Source: Flavobacterium sp. ALD4 | Lineage (GTDB): Bacteria; Bacteroidota; Bacteroidia; Flavobacteriales; Flavobacteriaceae | DNA length: 64,000 nt | Assembly (NCBI RefSeq): GCF_002836475.1 | Contig: NZ_PJBJ01000024.1 | Location: 1-64,000, forward strand | Direction of reading: 5' to 3' | Shown: positions 17,015 through 27,481 of the stretch, one piece after another | How positions within the stretch are numbered: position 1 is the stretch's first letter | Layout of the letters: every line of letters begins with the position of its first letter | Program-made: the position numbers and the translations under genes | The notes under the pieces: model-generated | Database searches by the model: none | What the model saw: the letters and a program-made list of their open reading frames with translations, nothing else | What the model was told of the DNA's origin: nothing

Positions 17015-18721
17015 ATGTATACCATGAGATTTTTTATTTTTTTTCTAATGTTTTCGGTTTCTATTTTGGCTCAAACCGATTATCCAAAGGACTATTTTAG
17101 TCCTCCTTTAGACATTCCTATGGTGTTGTCGGGTAATTTTGGGGAATTAAGACCTAATCATTTTCATGCGGGTTTTGATTTTAAGACATTGCAGCGAGAA
17201 GGGCTGAATGTACATGCTGTCGCAGATGGCTATGTCTCAAGGATAAAGATATCTACATTTGGGAACGGTAAGGCGATTTATATAACACATCCAAATGGCT
17301 ATACTTCTGTATATTGTCATTTACAAAAAGGTACTGATGCCATTGAAAGCTATATTGAAAAGACACATTATAAAGAAAAATCATTCGAGATAGAGATGTT
17401 TTTAAAACCGAATGAGTTGGTTGTCAAAAAAGGACAAACTATTGCGCTATCCGGTAATACTGGGTCTTCAGAAGGGCCTCATCTGCATTTTGAATTTCGA
17501 GACAGTAAAAGCGAGAAAATCATCAATCCTATGCTGTTTGGTTTTGATAAAGACATAAAAGATACTAAAAAACCGTCTGTTTCCGCGGTTTATGTTTATC
17601 CGGTTGATAGTAAAACTTCAGTAAACCAATCTAAACGTCCGTTGTTATTAAATTTGTCTTTGCAAAAAGACGGAAGCTATCTGGCAAATAAAGTGGTCGC
17701 CAATGGTAAGATAGGATTTGGGATCACCGCTGTTGATTATGATAATGTATCGGGTAATAGAAACGGAATATATAAATTACAGACCTATTTGAATGGAAAG
17801 CCTAATTTTGGTTATCAATTGGATATATATTCATTTGACGAAATGCGTTATATAAATGCGTTAATTGATTATCCAAGATATAAAACAACCTCACAAAGGG
17901 TGCAAAAATTATTTATGGTTAATCCTTATAATTTGAGTTTTATTAAGACAGATGAAACAAAAGGTATTATTACCGTTGTTCCTAACTTAACCTCTGTTTA
18001 TCGTATTGAAGTGTCAGATTTTCTTGGGAATATGACAACAGTTTCCATTCCGATTAGCTATGACTTATCGTCAGCCATTATTGATAAAGAGGCGGTAGTG
18101 TCTAATTATTTCGTTAAGGTGAATAAAGACAACAGTTTTGCTAAAAATAACATGTCAGTTTTCTTTCCTGCCGGAACCTTTTATGAAGACTTTAATATGA
18201 ATTTTGATGTTAAAGACAATATACTATATCTTCATGATGAGACGACCCCTGTTCACTCCAGTTTTACAATTACTATAGAGGATAGTAAATATACGGATGC
18301 GCAAAAGGAAAAAGTATTCATTGCAGATGTCAGCAAAAGTGGAAGGATGGGATATAACGGCACCTCTAAAAAGGGTAATGTATTTACCGCTAAAGTGAGG
18401 TCGTTGGGCAAGTATACTTTGGCAACGGACACAACTGCTCCAACAATTTCTATTGGTAAATCTATTGAAGGCAGATGGTTGAGTTCACAAAAAACAATTC
18501 AACTTTCGATTAATGACTATGGTTCTGGATTAAAGAGTTACGACGGGTATTTGAACGGGAATTGGATTTTATTTGAATATGATAATAAGACGAGAAGAAT
18601 TACCCACAATTTTAGTGACGGTATAGTAGCAGAAGGGGCTAATGATTTAAAGGTGATTGTCACAGATAATGTAGGAAATTCTACTACCTTTGCGACGCAA
18701 TTTTTTAGAAGTCAAAAATAA
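17015..18721 (+). CDS. Secreted M23-family metallopeptidase
   Basis: 568 residues with an N-terminal signal peptide (RFFIFFLMFSVSILAQ). The LytM/M23 domain lies at about residues 35-180: the first zinc ligands in ELRPNHFHAGFDFK and the HxH in GSSEGPHLHFEFRD are intact, so an active peptidoglycan endopeptidase is expected. The remaining 390 residues are beta-rich, with Ig-like segments near the end (DNVGNSTTFATQFF). A second Met at 17024 is an equally good start. It is followed after 15 bp by a TonB-dependent receptor gene; this pair is common in flavobacteria. Confidence 0.9.
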   Translation: MYTMRFFIFFLMFSVSILAQTDYPKDYFSPPLDIPMVLSGNFGELRPNHFHAGFDFKTLQREGLNVHAVADGYVSRIKISTFGNGKAIYITHPNGYTSVYCHLQKGTDAIESYIEKTHYKEKSFEIEMFLKPNELVVKKGQTIALSGNTGSSEGPHLHFEFRDSKSEKIINPMLFGFDKDIKDTKKPSVSAVYVYPVDSKTSVNQSKRPLLLNLSLQKDGSYLANKVVANGKIGFGITAVDYDNVSGNRNGIYKLQTYLNGKPNFGYQLDIYSFDEMRYINALIDYPRYKTTSQRVQKLFMVNPYNLSFIKTDETKGIITVVPNLTSVYRIEVSDFLGNMTTVSIPISYDLSSAIIDKEAVVSNYFVKVNKDNSFAKNNMSVFFPAGTFYEDFNMNFDVKDNILYLHDETTPVHSSFTITIEDSKYTDAQKEKVFIADVSKSGRMGYNGTSKKGNVFTAKVRSLGKYTLATDTTAPTISIGKSIEGRWLSSQKTIQLSINDYGSGLKSYDGYLNGNWILFEYDNKTRRITHNFSDGIVAEGANDLKVIVTDNVGNSTTFATQFFRSQK

Positions 18722-18736
18722 TAATATACATACATC

Positions 18737-21205
18737 TTGAGTGTCAACAAAATAATCTTTGTTTTTATTGCCTTATGGATTAGCTTGCCTTCGTTTGCAC
18801 AATCTGCACGGTTAAAGGGAGTTATTCTCGATAAATATAATCAACCGATAGAGAATGTAAATATTACGGCTGCAGGAAACAGAACGCAATCTAATGAAAA
18901 CGGATTTTATCTTGTCAGCGTCCCGGTTAATCAAAAGGTGGCCATTGTTTTTACCCATGTTTCTTTAAAAAAAGCAACGGTCTTTCTAACCTTAAAAATA
19001 GATGAAGACTACGAGTTTAACTTGGTTATGAATGATCAGGAAGAACAAATGGGCGAAATTATAGTCACCACCAACAACAAGAAGCAAGTTCAAGGAATTA
19101 CGACCATTGAGCCAGAGGTTATCCGAAAAATTCCCGGAGCCAATGCAGGTATCGAAAATATTTTAAAAACGCTGCCAGGCGTAAATTCCAATAATGAACT
19201 CAGTACGCAATATGCTGTTCGAGGCGGGAATTACGATGAGAATTTGGTTTATGTAAATGAAATCGAAATTTACCGTCCTTTTCTGATTCGTTCCGGGCAA
19301 CAGGAAGGGCTAAGCTTTACCAATACTGACTTGGTTCAAAACGTGGAGTTTTCTGCGGGCGGTTTTCAGGCAAAATTCGGAGATAAGTTATCTTCTGTAT
19401 TGGATATTACGTATCGGAAACCCACACAATTTGGAGCTACACTTGAAGCGAGTTTTCTTGGCGGAAGCCTGTCAGTAGATGCGGTTTCAAAAAATAAAAA
19501 GTGGACGGCCATTACAGGAGTTCGTTATAGAAATAATAGTCTGCTAGTTAATAGTCAGGATACCCAAACTAATTTTACTCCTGCATTTGTCGATGTACAA
19601 ACAAACGTAATTTATCAGGCTTCGCCAAAATGGCAATGGAGTTTTCTGGGGAACATCTCACAAAATAAATACCAATACCAACCCTTAACGCGAGAAACCA
19701 AATTTGGAACCTTAGACAACCCGCTGGCGCTTACTGTTTATTATGAAGGGCTGGAAAAGGATAAGTACGATACTTATTTCGGTGCTTTTAAAACAACATG
19801 GAAAGCCACGGATGCTTTTACATTAAAATTCATTGGTTCGGTTTTTCATACTTTAGAACAAGAACATTTTGATATTTTTGCCCAATATCGTTTAGGTGAA
19901 GTAGATTCAAATATTGGCTCAGAGACCTATGGCGACGTTGCTTTTACTAGAGGTATCGGTACGCAACTGAATCACGCTCGAAATGATTTGGATGCATTGA
20001 TCATAAATACTGAAATAAAAGGATTTCATGATTGGAGAAAAAACCAATTGGAATGGGGAGTTAAATATACTCGTGAATCGATTCGTGATAGAGTAGTGGA
20101 ATGGGAAGTAATTGATTCGGCCGGTTTTTCAATAAATCCTCCGATTATTAATTTGCCCAAAAATGACCAGCCCTATTCGCCTTATGCTGGACCATTAGTT
20201 CCGTATCAGAATGTCCGTGCCATTAATTTTAATATGATTAATAGATTTTCTGGTTATGGACAATGGAGTAGAAAAGATAAGATAGGCAGCAGTGAAGTAT
20301 GGTACAATGCCGGAGTACGAATCCATAATTGGGAAGTTACAGGCGGGGATGTCAACGGATCAGCCCAGACTACCTTTAGCCCCAGAGCGCAATTTGCCAT
20401 AAAACCGGATTGGGAAAAGGACATGGTATTCAGAGTCTCAGGAGGTTTATACCATCAGCCACCATTCTACAGAGAGCTTAGGGATGCTGACGGAGTGGTT
20501 CAGCCTAATGTAAAAGCACAACAATCCGTTCATTTTGTGCTAAGCAACGATTATAGTTTTAAAATGTGGGAACGCCCTTTTAAACTCGTTTCGGAGTTGT
20601 ATTATAAGAGACTTACGGATGTGAATACCTACACGATTGATAATGTTAGAATACGTTATTCGGCTTCTAATGTGGCCAAAGGCTATGCGCAAGGACTGGA
20701 TTTGAGGTTGAATGGAGAGTTTGTTCCCGGAACAGAATCTTGGTTTAGTTTTGGCTATCTTAAAACGGAAGAAAATAGCGAAAATAAAGGCTATATCGCC
20801 CGGCCGACAGACCAGAGATTAAAATTCGGACTTTTGTTCCAGGATTACATGCCTAATATTCCAAGTGTGAAAATATATTTGAACTTGGTTTACAATACAG
20901 GATTGCCCGGAGGTTCGCCTTCTTACGCAGATCCTTATTTGTACCAAAGTAGATTAAATGATTATCGTAGGGTAGATGTCGGGTTTTCAAAAGTTTTGTT
21001 GGATAATACTAAAGGGGAGCCAAAGGCAAATTGGTTGGGGAATTTCAAAGAACTTGCCATAGGGTTGGAAATTTTCAATCTTTTTAATAATCAAAACGCA
21101 ATTACGAATACCTGGGTTCGAGATGTTTATTCTAAAAATGAATATGCGATTCCAAATTATATGACCACGAGGGTTTTTAATGTTAAGTTGAGTGCCAGAT
21201 TATAG
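18737..21205 (+). CDS. TonB-dependent receptor with carboxypeptidase-like regulatory domain
   Basis: 822 residues, outer membrane. Signal peptide (IIFVFIALWISLPSFAQ), then a CarbopepD_reg-like domain (residues about 24-110: LKGVILDKYNQPIENVNITA), then the plug (IPGANAGIENILKTLPGV and QYAVRGGNYDENLVYVNEIE), then a 22-strand-type barrel ending NVKLSARL. It lacks a neighbouring SusD gene, so it is probably not a polysaccharide-utilisation SusC. The only start in a reasonable place is TTG at 18737, 15 bp after the peptidase stop, which implies translational dependence on the upstream gene. Substrate unknown. Confidence 0.9.
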   Translation: MSVNKIIFVFIALWISLPSFAQSARLKGVILDKYNQPIENVNITAAGNRTQSNENGFYLVSVPVNQKVAIVFTHVSLKKATVFLTLKIDEDYEFNLVMNDQEEQMGEIIVTTNNKKQVQGITTIEPEVIRKIPGANAGIENILKTLPGVNSNNELSTQYAVRGGNYDENLVYVNEIEIYRPFLIRSGQQEGLSFTNTDLVQNVEFSAGGFQAKFGDKLSSVLDITYRKPTQFGATLEASFLGGSLSVDAVSKNKKWTAITGVRYRNNSLLVNSQDTQTNFTPAFVDVQTNVIYQASPKWQWSFLGNISQNKYQYQPLTRETKFGTLDNPLALTVYYEGLEKDKYDTYFGAFKTTWKATDAFTLKFIGSVFHTLEQEHFDIFAQYRLGEVDSNIGSETYGDVAFTRGIGTQLNHARNDLDALIINTEIKGFHDWRKNQLEWGVKYTRESIRDRVVEWEVIDSAGFSINPPIINLPKNDQPYSPYAGPLVPYQNVRAINFNMINRFSGYGQWSRKDKIGSSEVWYNAGVRIHNWEVTGGDVNGSAQTTFSPRAQFAIKPDWEKDMVFRVSGGLYHQPPFYRELRDADGVVQPNVKAQQSVHFVLSNDYSFKMWERPFKLVSELYYKRLTDVNTYTIDNVRIRYSASNVAKGYAQGLDLRLNGEFVPGTESWFSFGYLKTEENSENKGYIARPTDQRLKFGLLFQDYMPNIPSVKIYLNLVYNTGLPGGSPSYADPYLYQSRLNDYRRVDVGFSKVLLDNTKGEPKANWLGNFKELAIGLEIFNLFNNQNAITNTWVRDVYSKNEYAIPNYMTTRVFNVKLSARL

Positions 21206-21323
21206 AATAGGACTAGGAATCGCTTTCACTTAAGCATTCGTTTTATTGCATAAATTGGTTATAAATATCAGAACCATTTTTAAAATTCATTACATTTGGA
21301 TTGATTTTTAATATTACATCATT

Positions 21324-22046
21324 ATGAAAAAATTATATATAGCCTTATTAAGTACTACTGTTTTGCTTTTTGCTAGTTGCAAGAAAGAAGAAGAAAAGCC
21401 AAAAGTTATTTATGACGCCACTAATAAAGCAAAAGGAATATCTAAAGTAGATTCTACTCAAGTGTCCATTTCTGATTTACCTATTCAGATGGAAGGAACT
21501 GATTATTTGATTCATCCGGTGGGAGATTTGAGAGTATACGAAAGAGGGTCAAAGGCAAGGTATGGTTCTTCCAGCGTAATTGATTTGAGTTTTACGATTT
21601 CCAATTATGGAGAAAATGAGATTACCGGTTATTTACAAAATTTAAAATTTCAAAAGACCGATTCTGATTCGATACATGCATTAACTAATAAACCTGTTTT
21701 AATACAAACCGCAACCTATTTAAAGTCTGTTTCCGATAGAGCTAAAAAACAGATTATGGTGTACACCATGTTTGATGCGGATACGAATAGAGATGGTAAA
21801 TTAGACAGCAGTGATATTAAATCGTTGTACTTGAGTGAGATTAGCGGAAAGCGATTTACAAAAGTGTCAGTAGATCTTCAGGAATTGATTGATTGGAATT
21901 TGATAGACTCTAAAAGTCGACTTTACTTTAGAACCGTTGAAGACACGAATAAAAATGGACAGTTTGATAAAAACGATGTGGTGCATTACAATTACATTGA
22001 TCTATCAAATAATGAATGGAAAGTATCTAACTACGAACCAATTTAA
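21324..22046 (+). CDS. Lipoprotein with two dockerin/EF-hand-like calcium loops
   Basis: 240 residues. Signal peptide with lipobox LLFASC (Cys at about residue 19), so it should be lipid-anchored. Two loops match the DxNxDGxxDxxD calcium pattern: DTNRDGKLDSSD (about residue 152-163) and DTNKNGQFDKND (about residue 208-219). They are about 56 residues apart, unlike the paired 22-residue dockerin repeats, and are followed by helices or turns (IKSLYLSEI; VVHYNYIDL). No family name is recognised. It stands alone between the TonB receptor and a convergent DUF2971 gene. Confidence 0.75.
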   Translation: MKKLYIALLSTTVLLFASCKKEEEKPKVIYDATNKAKGISKVDSTQVSISDLPIQMEGTDYLIHPVGDLRVYERGSKARYGSSSVIDLSFTISNYGENEITGYLQNLKFQKTDSDSIHALTNKPVLIQTATYLKSVSDRAKKQIMVYTMFDADTNRDGKLDSSDIKSLYLSEISGKRFTKVSVDLQELIDWNLIDSKSRLYFRTVEDTNKNGQFDKNDVVHYNYIDLSNNEWKVSNYEPI

Positions 22047-22061
22047 TAGAATAGTGAAACG

Positions 22062-22763
22062 CTAAATCAGGATATCACTCTCTAAATCTGATTTTTCAAT
22101 AGTAAAATTAAAGCCAAGTTGTTTTAACAGCTGGATGACTAAGTTTTTATACCAGTTTTCTGACTTAGGGTGAATGTAGATTTTTTCAATCAGTTGATCG
22201 AGATCCACATTGATTTTTAAGCCGTCGTTTAACGTAATGTTACTTTCGGCCACATCAGTTATAATGCGCACTTCACGCTCGTATTGAAAGCTTTTTCTTT
22301 TGAATAAAAACGGAAAAAACATATCGTCAAAAGGGATATATTCTTTTTTGTAATCTATATAATTTACTTCACCAATAAACTGTTTGTAATTGTTTTCGGT
22401 AGCTAGTGCATTTTGTAATCGACCTATTGTTGATTGTATGGCTAGTCCCTCAGTATTTTGCGTGAATATTTGCCACATGGCGAAGGACTCATATTCATTG
22501 ATATGCCAACTACTTATTGCTACTTTTTCACGGTGTGTTTTGTAAAACTTTAAAAAATCAGGATTGTCGATAGACAGTTTTCTGATTTCTTCAAAAGTAG
22601 GTTCGCTGAAAGTGCCTTCATATTGATCCTCAAATTTATCAGAGCGCGACATGAAAAGTTTTTTGGACATTAACAAATCCAAAAACTTAGACAAATCCAA
22701 ATACTTCCAAATTATAGTGTCTGGGTCTTCAGGGAGTTTTATATTTTGGTTGTTAAGATACAT
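22062..22763 (-). CDS. DUF2971 family protein
   Basis: 233 residues. The N-terminal IWKYLDLSKFLDLLMSKKLFMSRSDKFEDQYEGTFSEP and the later SSWHINEYESFAMWQIF and KRKSFQYEREVRII are the recognisable blocks of DUF2971, a widespread cytoplasmic family without a known function. No signal peptide or membrane segment. Single gene, downstream of and convergent with the lipoprotein gene. Confidence 0.8.
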   Translation of the reverse strand: MYLNNQNIKLPEDPDTIIWKYLDLSKFLDLLMSKKLFMSRSDKFEDQYEGTFSEPTFEEIRKLSIDNPDFLKFYKTHREKVAISSWHINEYESFAMWQIFTQNTEGLAIQSTIGRLQNALATENNYKQFIGEVNYIDYKKEYIPFDDMFFPFLFKRKSFQYEREVRIITDVAESNITLNDGLKINVDLDQLIEKIYIHPKSENWYKNLVIQLLKQLGFNFTIEKSDLESDILI

Positions 22764-22845
22764 TCTTTCTGTTTAAAGATTTAAAAATGGAATATTTTAA
22801 AGATTTTACTCGATAGATAAATCTTGAATCAAAAATCAACAATTA

Positions 22846-24675
22846 TTATTCGAAAGACTGCAACGTAACTAATTTATTATACATTCCGTTCATTGCAATT
22901 AATTCGTCGTGACTCCCTTGCTCTACAATTTTTCCTTTTTTCATCACGATAATAATATCTGCTTTTTGAATAGTGGAAAGGCGATGCGCAATTACGATTG
23001 ACGTTCTGTTTTGCATCATATTTTCAAGAGCCACTTGCACAAACTTTTCACTCTCCGTATCCAATGCTGATGTAGCCTCATCCAGAATCATAATTGGAGG
23101 ATTTTTCAAAACAGCACGAGCGATAGAAAGCCTTTGTTTTTGACCGCCAGAAAGTTTATTACCACTGTCTCCAATGTTAGTATGAATACCTTTTGGTAAC
23201 TCATTTACGAATTCATACGCATTGGCAATTTTTAGAGCTACGATAATTTCATCATCAGTAGCGTCTGGTTTTCCTAATGAAATGTTCGCTTTTATGGTGT
23301 CATTAAATAATATGCTGTCTTGTGTAACTAATCCCATTAAACCGCGAAGCGACTGCAGGTTAAGATCTTGGATGTTTATTCCGTCGATGCTGATTGTACC
23401 TTCGTTGACATCATAAAAACGGGTCAGTAAATTAGCAATAGTACTTTTTCCGCTTCCTGACTGTCCTACCAGTGCTACGGTTTGTCCCTTTTTAACTTGA
23501 AATGAAAAGTCTTTTAAGACATTTTCGTCTTCGTATTTGAAATTGATATTTTTGATTGTGATATCAGACTCAAAAGTATTTTTTATAATGGCATTTTCTC
23601 TGGATGTAATTTCATTTTCAACTTCTAGAACTTCAAAAACACGATCCGCAGCTGCTAATCCATTTTTTACGGAATACGAGGCTTTAGAGATGGCTTTTGC
23701 CGGGGTAAGAATATTAAAGGCTAATGTCAGATAGACAATAAAAGCAGACCCGTCTAAGGTCTTTTCTACTAGAACCAAATTACCACCATAAAAAAGTAAA
23801 ACGGCTATGGTTGTTATCCCTAGGAATTCACTTAACGGCGTTGCTAGATTATTTCGACTTCCTATGCTGTTCGTTAAATTTAACAATCGGGTTACTGAAT
23901 CATGAAATCTACTTTTAAAATTCGGTTCGGCATTATAACTTTTAATTACTTTCAAGCCTCCTAATGTCTCATCGACAATAGAGATTAATTGACCGCTTTC
24001 TTTTTGAGCTTCTAATGATTTAGCTCTAAGGTTCTTGGCTAACTTCGAAATGATCCATCCCGAAATTGGCATGAAAATCAAAACGAATAAAGTCAGTTTT
24101 GTGCTGATAATAAACATGGTCCCTAGTGCAAAAACAATAGTAAGTGGTTCTTTTATAACTAGTTCTAAAATGGAGAAAAAGGAGTTCTGCACTTCGTTTA
24201 CATCACCAAGCATACGTGCCATGATATCTCCTTTTCTTTTCTCAGAATAGTAAGATATAGGTAGTTCTATTATTTTATTATACATTGACTTTCTTAAATC
24301 TCGTAAGACACCATTCTTGAGATACATAATATGATGAGAAGCCAAATAATTGAACACGTTTTTTAGTAAAAAAGTAGTAATTACCATCAACACAACAAAC
24401 AATAACGCAACTTGAATACTATTGTCTTTTGTCAGTGTTGAAATTTGATAATACATGTAATCAGTACCAAACTGTTTTATATCTCCTATTCCAGTATATG
24501 TTGGTTTATTTAAGACCGCTCTTGTTTTTCCAAAAAGTACTTCAAGTACAGGAAGGAGTGTGAGCATAGAAATAGTGCTAAACAATGCGTATAATACATT
24601 GAATACCACATTCCAGATGATATGTGACTTATATGGTTTTGTATAAGGAAGTAATTTTATTAAGCTTTTATCCAT
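22846..24675 (-). CDS. ABC transporter, fused membrane and ATPase domains (MsbA-like)
   Basis: 609 residues. Six membrane helices in residues 20-330, then the nucleotide-binding domain with Walker A GQSGSGKST, signature LSGGQKQRLSIARAV, Walker B IMILDEATSALD and switch His in VIAHRLST. It works as a homodimer exporting a lipid or other hydrophobic substrate; an MsbA-type lipid-A flippase role is possible but not proven. Its ATG overlaps the stop of the upstream phosphohexomutase by one base (TAATG). Confidence 0.9.
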   Translation of the reverse strand: MDKSLIKLLPYTKPYKSHIIWNVVFNVLYALFSTISMLTLLPVLEVLFGKTRAVLNKPTYTGIGDIKQFGTDYMYYQISTLTKDNSIQVALLFVVLMVITTFLLKNVFNYLASHHIMYLKNGVLRDLRKSMYNKIIELPISYYSEKRKGDIMARMLGDVNEVQNSFFSILELVIKEPLTIVFALGTMFIISTKLTLFVLIFMPISGWIISKLAKNLRAKSLEAQKESGQLISIVDETLGGLKVIKSYNAEPNFKSRFHDSVTRLLNLTNSIGSRNNLATPLSEFLGITTIAVLLFYGGNLVLVEKTLDGSAFIVYLTLAFNILTPAKAISKASYSVKNGLAAADRVFEVLEVENEITSRENAIIKNTFESDITIKNINFKYEDENVLKDFSFQVKKGQTVALVGQSGSGKSTIANLLTRFYDVNEGTISIDGINIQDLNLQSLRGLMGLVTQDSILFNDTIKANISLGKPDATDDEIIVALKIANAYEFVNELPKGIHTNIGDSGNKLSGGQKQRLSIARAVLKNPPIMILDEATSALDTESEKFVQVALENMMQNRTSIVIAHRLSTIQKADIIIVMKKGKIVEQGSHDELIAMNGMYNKLVTLQSFE

Positions 24676-26402
24676 TAGGTCAATTGCATTGCGGTAATAA
24701 TATTTTTAATTTTTTGGTCTAAAACAGCTTCGACTTCCTTGAAGTCTTCAACATCATCTAAAATGGTGTTGACGCTGATGTAGAATTTTATTTTTGGCTC
24801 TGTTCCGCTTGGTCTGGCGCAAATTTTAGATCCGTCTTCTGTGTAATAAATCAGTACATTCGATTTCGGAATGTCCATTTTTATGACTGAATCGTCCAAT
24901 AGATTCTTAGCCACGGAGGATTGATAGTCTTCGACTATTATCACTCTTTGTCCGTTAATATCTTTTAATGGGTTTTCACGCAAGTCAATCATCATTTGAT
25001 TTATTTCTTGCAATCCTTCCATTCCCTTTTTAGTAATAGAAACTAAATACTCTTTGTAAAATCCATGTTCTACATACAATTGCTGTAATTCTTTGTAAAC
25101 AGTACTTCCTTTCGCTTTAGCTTGAGCAGCAACTTCACAAATCAATAGGGTAGCGGCAACGGCATCTTTATCTCGCACTGCATCTCCTACCATATATCCG
25201 AAACTTTCTTCGCCACCACCAATGAATTCCTGTTCTGGAAAGTCTTTAATCATTTTCGCAATCCACTTAAAGCCGGTCAAACCAACTTTGCATTCTACAC
25301 CGTAGCTTGTCGCCAGTTCCATCATCATCGGAGTAGAAACAATTGTCGAGCCAACAAATTGGTTGCCATTTATTTTATTTGCGTTCTTCCATTTCTCCAA
25401 TAAAAAAGCGGTCATTAAAATCATGGTTTGGTTTCCGTTCAACAAAGTCATTTGCCCCTCATTATTTCGAACAGCAATACCTAAACGGTCACAATCAGGA
25501 TCAGTCCCAATAACGATATCTGCTTTTGTTTTATCAGCTAAAGCTAATGCCATTGTCAAAGCCTCTGGCTCTTCTGGATTTGGAGATTTTACAGTTGGGA
25601 AATCACCGTTTGGAACAGCTTGTTCGGGAACAATATGAACATTAGTATATCCTGCTTTAGATAAAGTATCTGGAACTAAGGTTATGGAAGTCCCGTGCAA
25701 TGAAGTGAAAACAATATTTAAGTTTTCTTTGGCTTCAGCGGGAGTATTGAAGCTTGCGTTTTCAATCGATGATTTAATGAATGCTTGATCCACCTCGGCA
25801 CCAATATAATGGATTAAATCCTCATTAGCTTCAAACTTAATTTGATTGAAGTTCAGTTTTTCGATAGTATGTATAATGGCTTCATCTTCTGGAGGGACAA
25901 TCTGGCCGCCATCTTCCCAATAAACTTTGTATCCGTTATATTCAGGAGGATTGTGTGATGCAGTAAGTACAATTCCGCATTGACACCCTAAGTGCTTAAC
26001 GGCAAATGATAATTCTGGTGTTGGTCTTAATTCTGAAAACAAGTACACCTCTATACCATTCGCAGAGAAAACATCAGCAACCAATTTTGCTAAAGTATCG
26101 CTGTTGTGACGACAATCATAAGCGATAGCTGCTTTTAAAGGCTTATTAGGAAAGGCTTTATGTAAATAATCAGAGAGTCCTTGCGTACTCTTTCCAAGGG
26201 TATATTTATTGATTCGGTTGTTTCCAACGCCCATCACACCGCGCATTCCACCAGTTCCAAACTCGAGGTCTTTGTAAAAGCTTTCCTCTAGTTCTTTAGG
26301 GGAGCCAGCTATTAATTCTTTGACGGCTTGCTGTGTTGCTGCGTCAAATGTTGGGGTTAACCATTCGTTCACTGCATTCAAAATGTTTTGTTGAATTTCC
26401 AT
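24675..26402 (-). CDS. Phosphohexomutase (phosphoglucomutase/phosphomannomutase)
   Basis: 575 residues, the size of the PGM2-like group. Catalytic phospho-Ser loop [18 protein letters not shown], magnesium loop [13 protein letters not shown], sugar-binding loop [10 protein letters not shown] and phosphate-binding loop [12 protein letters not shown] are all present. It interconverts hexose 1- and 6-phosphates, feeding nucleotide-sugar synthesis. It is coupled to the ABC exporter by a one-base overlap. Confidence 0.93.
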   Translation of the reverse strand: MEIQQNILNAVNEWLTPTFDAATQQAVKELIAGSPKELEESFYKDLEFGTGGMRGVMGVGNNRINKYTLGKSTQGLSDYLHKAFPNKPLKAAIAYDCRHNSDTLAKLVADVFSANGIEVYLFSELRPTPELSFAVKHLGCQCGIVLTASHNPPEYNGYKVYWEDGGQIVPPEDEAIIHTIEKLNFNQIKFEANEDLIHYIGAEVDQAFIKSSIENASFNTPAEAKENLNIVFTSLHGTSITLVPDTLSKAGYTNVHIVPEQAVPNGDFPTVKSPNPEEPEALTMALALADKTKADIVIGTDPDCDRLGIAVRNNEGQMTLLNGNQTMILMTAFLLEKWKNANKINGNQFVGSTIVSTPMMMELATSYGVECKVGLTGFKWIAKMIKDFPEQEFIGGGEESFGYMVGDAVRDKDAVAATLLICEVAAQAKAKGSTVYKELQQLYVEHGFYKEYLVSITKKGMEGLQEINQMMIDLRENPLKDINGQRVIIVEDYQSSVAKNLLDDSVIKMDIPKSNVLIYYTEDGSKICARPSGTEPKIKFYISVNTILDDVEDFKEVEAVLDQKIKNIITAMQLT

Positions 26403-26521
26403 TTTTATATGTTTTTAGCTTTTAGTTTAAGTTTAGGAGCTAATCCTGCTATCTGTTACAATCTTTTATACTGAACCCCAGCATAAAAGGATTTTCACTA
26501 CTATCAGGGCTAGGGGGCAAA

Positions 26522-27478
26522 TTATAAATTAACCTCGCTCGAAATTTTATAACGTTCTTCGTTGCTTTTCGTACGTAAAATAATTTCACCAAGGAATCCT
26601 GCCAAAAATAATTGGGTACCCAATATCATGGTGGTTAAGGCGATAAAAAACCAAGGATTGTCAGTTACTAAGTTATAGCGCACATTAGTGTACATATGAT
26701 ATAGCTTTGAAACTCCAATGTATCCAGCCAGTAAAAATCCAATGATGAACATTAGCGACCCCATGGCTCCAAATAAATGCATTGGTCTTTTTCCAAATCG
26801 GGAAAGAAACCAAATGGTAATTAAATCCAGGAATCCATTGATGAAACGCTCCATTCCAAATTTGGTTTCCCCATATTTGCGAGCCTGGTGTTGCACCACT
26901 TTTTCTCCGATTTTTCCGAAACCGGCATTTTTTGCCAAAACAGGAATGTATCGGTGCATTTCACCCGAAACTTCAATGTTTTTTACCACTATATTTTTAT
27001 AGGCTTTTAACCCGCAATTGAAATCATTTAGTTCCACACCAGATGTTTTTCTGGCTGCCCAATTGAATAATTTTGAAGGTAGGTTTTTAGCAACCACAGA
27101 ATCGTAGCGCTTCTTTTTCCAACCGGAAACTAAATCAAAGTTTTGGGAGGTAATCATATTGTATAGACCTGGAATTTCTTCAGGACTGTCTTGTAAGTCG
27201 GCATCCATTGTAATAATGACATCACCTTTGGCTTTAGCAAATCCAGCGTGTAAAGCCTGAGATTTACCAAAGTTTTTCATGAAGCGTATTCCCTTTACAT
27301 TTGGGTTTTCCGCTGCAAATTGTTCGATAATCGACCAGGATTTGTCCGTGCTGCCATCATCCAGAAAGATGATCTCATAGGAGTAATTGTTCGACTGCAT
27401 CACCTTAATAATCCAGATATAAAGTTCTTTAAGTGATTCTTCCTCGTTAAGAAGGGGTATGAGTATCGATAGATTCAT
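26522..27478 (-). CDS. Glycosyltransferase family 2, membrane-bound (DPM1/ArnC-like)
   Basis: 318 residues. The GT2 domain has LIPLLNEEESLKEL, FLDDGSTDKSWSII and the DxD-containing MDADLQDSPEEIPGL. Two membrane helices follow (about residues 233-260 and 270-300). This is the layout of polyprenyl-phosphate sugar transferases such as DPM1 or ArnC/GtrB. Probable role: transfer of a sugar from a nucleotide donor to undecaprenyl phosphate for envelope glycans. The upstream DUF4199 gene ends 3 bp before it. Confidence 0.9.
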   Translation of the reverse strand: MNLSILIPLLNEEESLKELYIWIIKVMQSNNYSYEIIFLDDGSTDKSWSIIEQFAAENPNVKGIRFMKNFGKSQALHAGFAKAKGDVIITMDADLQDSPEEIPGLYNMITSQNFDLVSGWKKKRYDSVVAKNLPSKLFNWAARKTSGVELNDFNCGLKAYKNIVVKNIEVSGEMHRYIPVLAKNAGFGKIGEKVVQHQARKYGETKFGMERFINGFLDLITIWFLSRFGKRPMHLFGAMGSLMFIIGFLLAGYIGVSKLYHMYTNVRYNLVTDNPWFFIALTTMILGTQLFLAGFLGEIILRTKSNEERYKISSEVNL

Positions 27479-27481
27479 TAA

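Noticed and set aside
18737..21205. SusC-type polysaccharide-utilisation locus
   Set aside because: There is no SusD gene or glycoside hydrolase nearby; the partner is an M23 peptidase.
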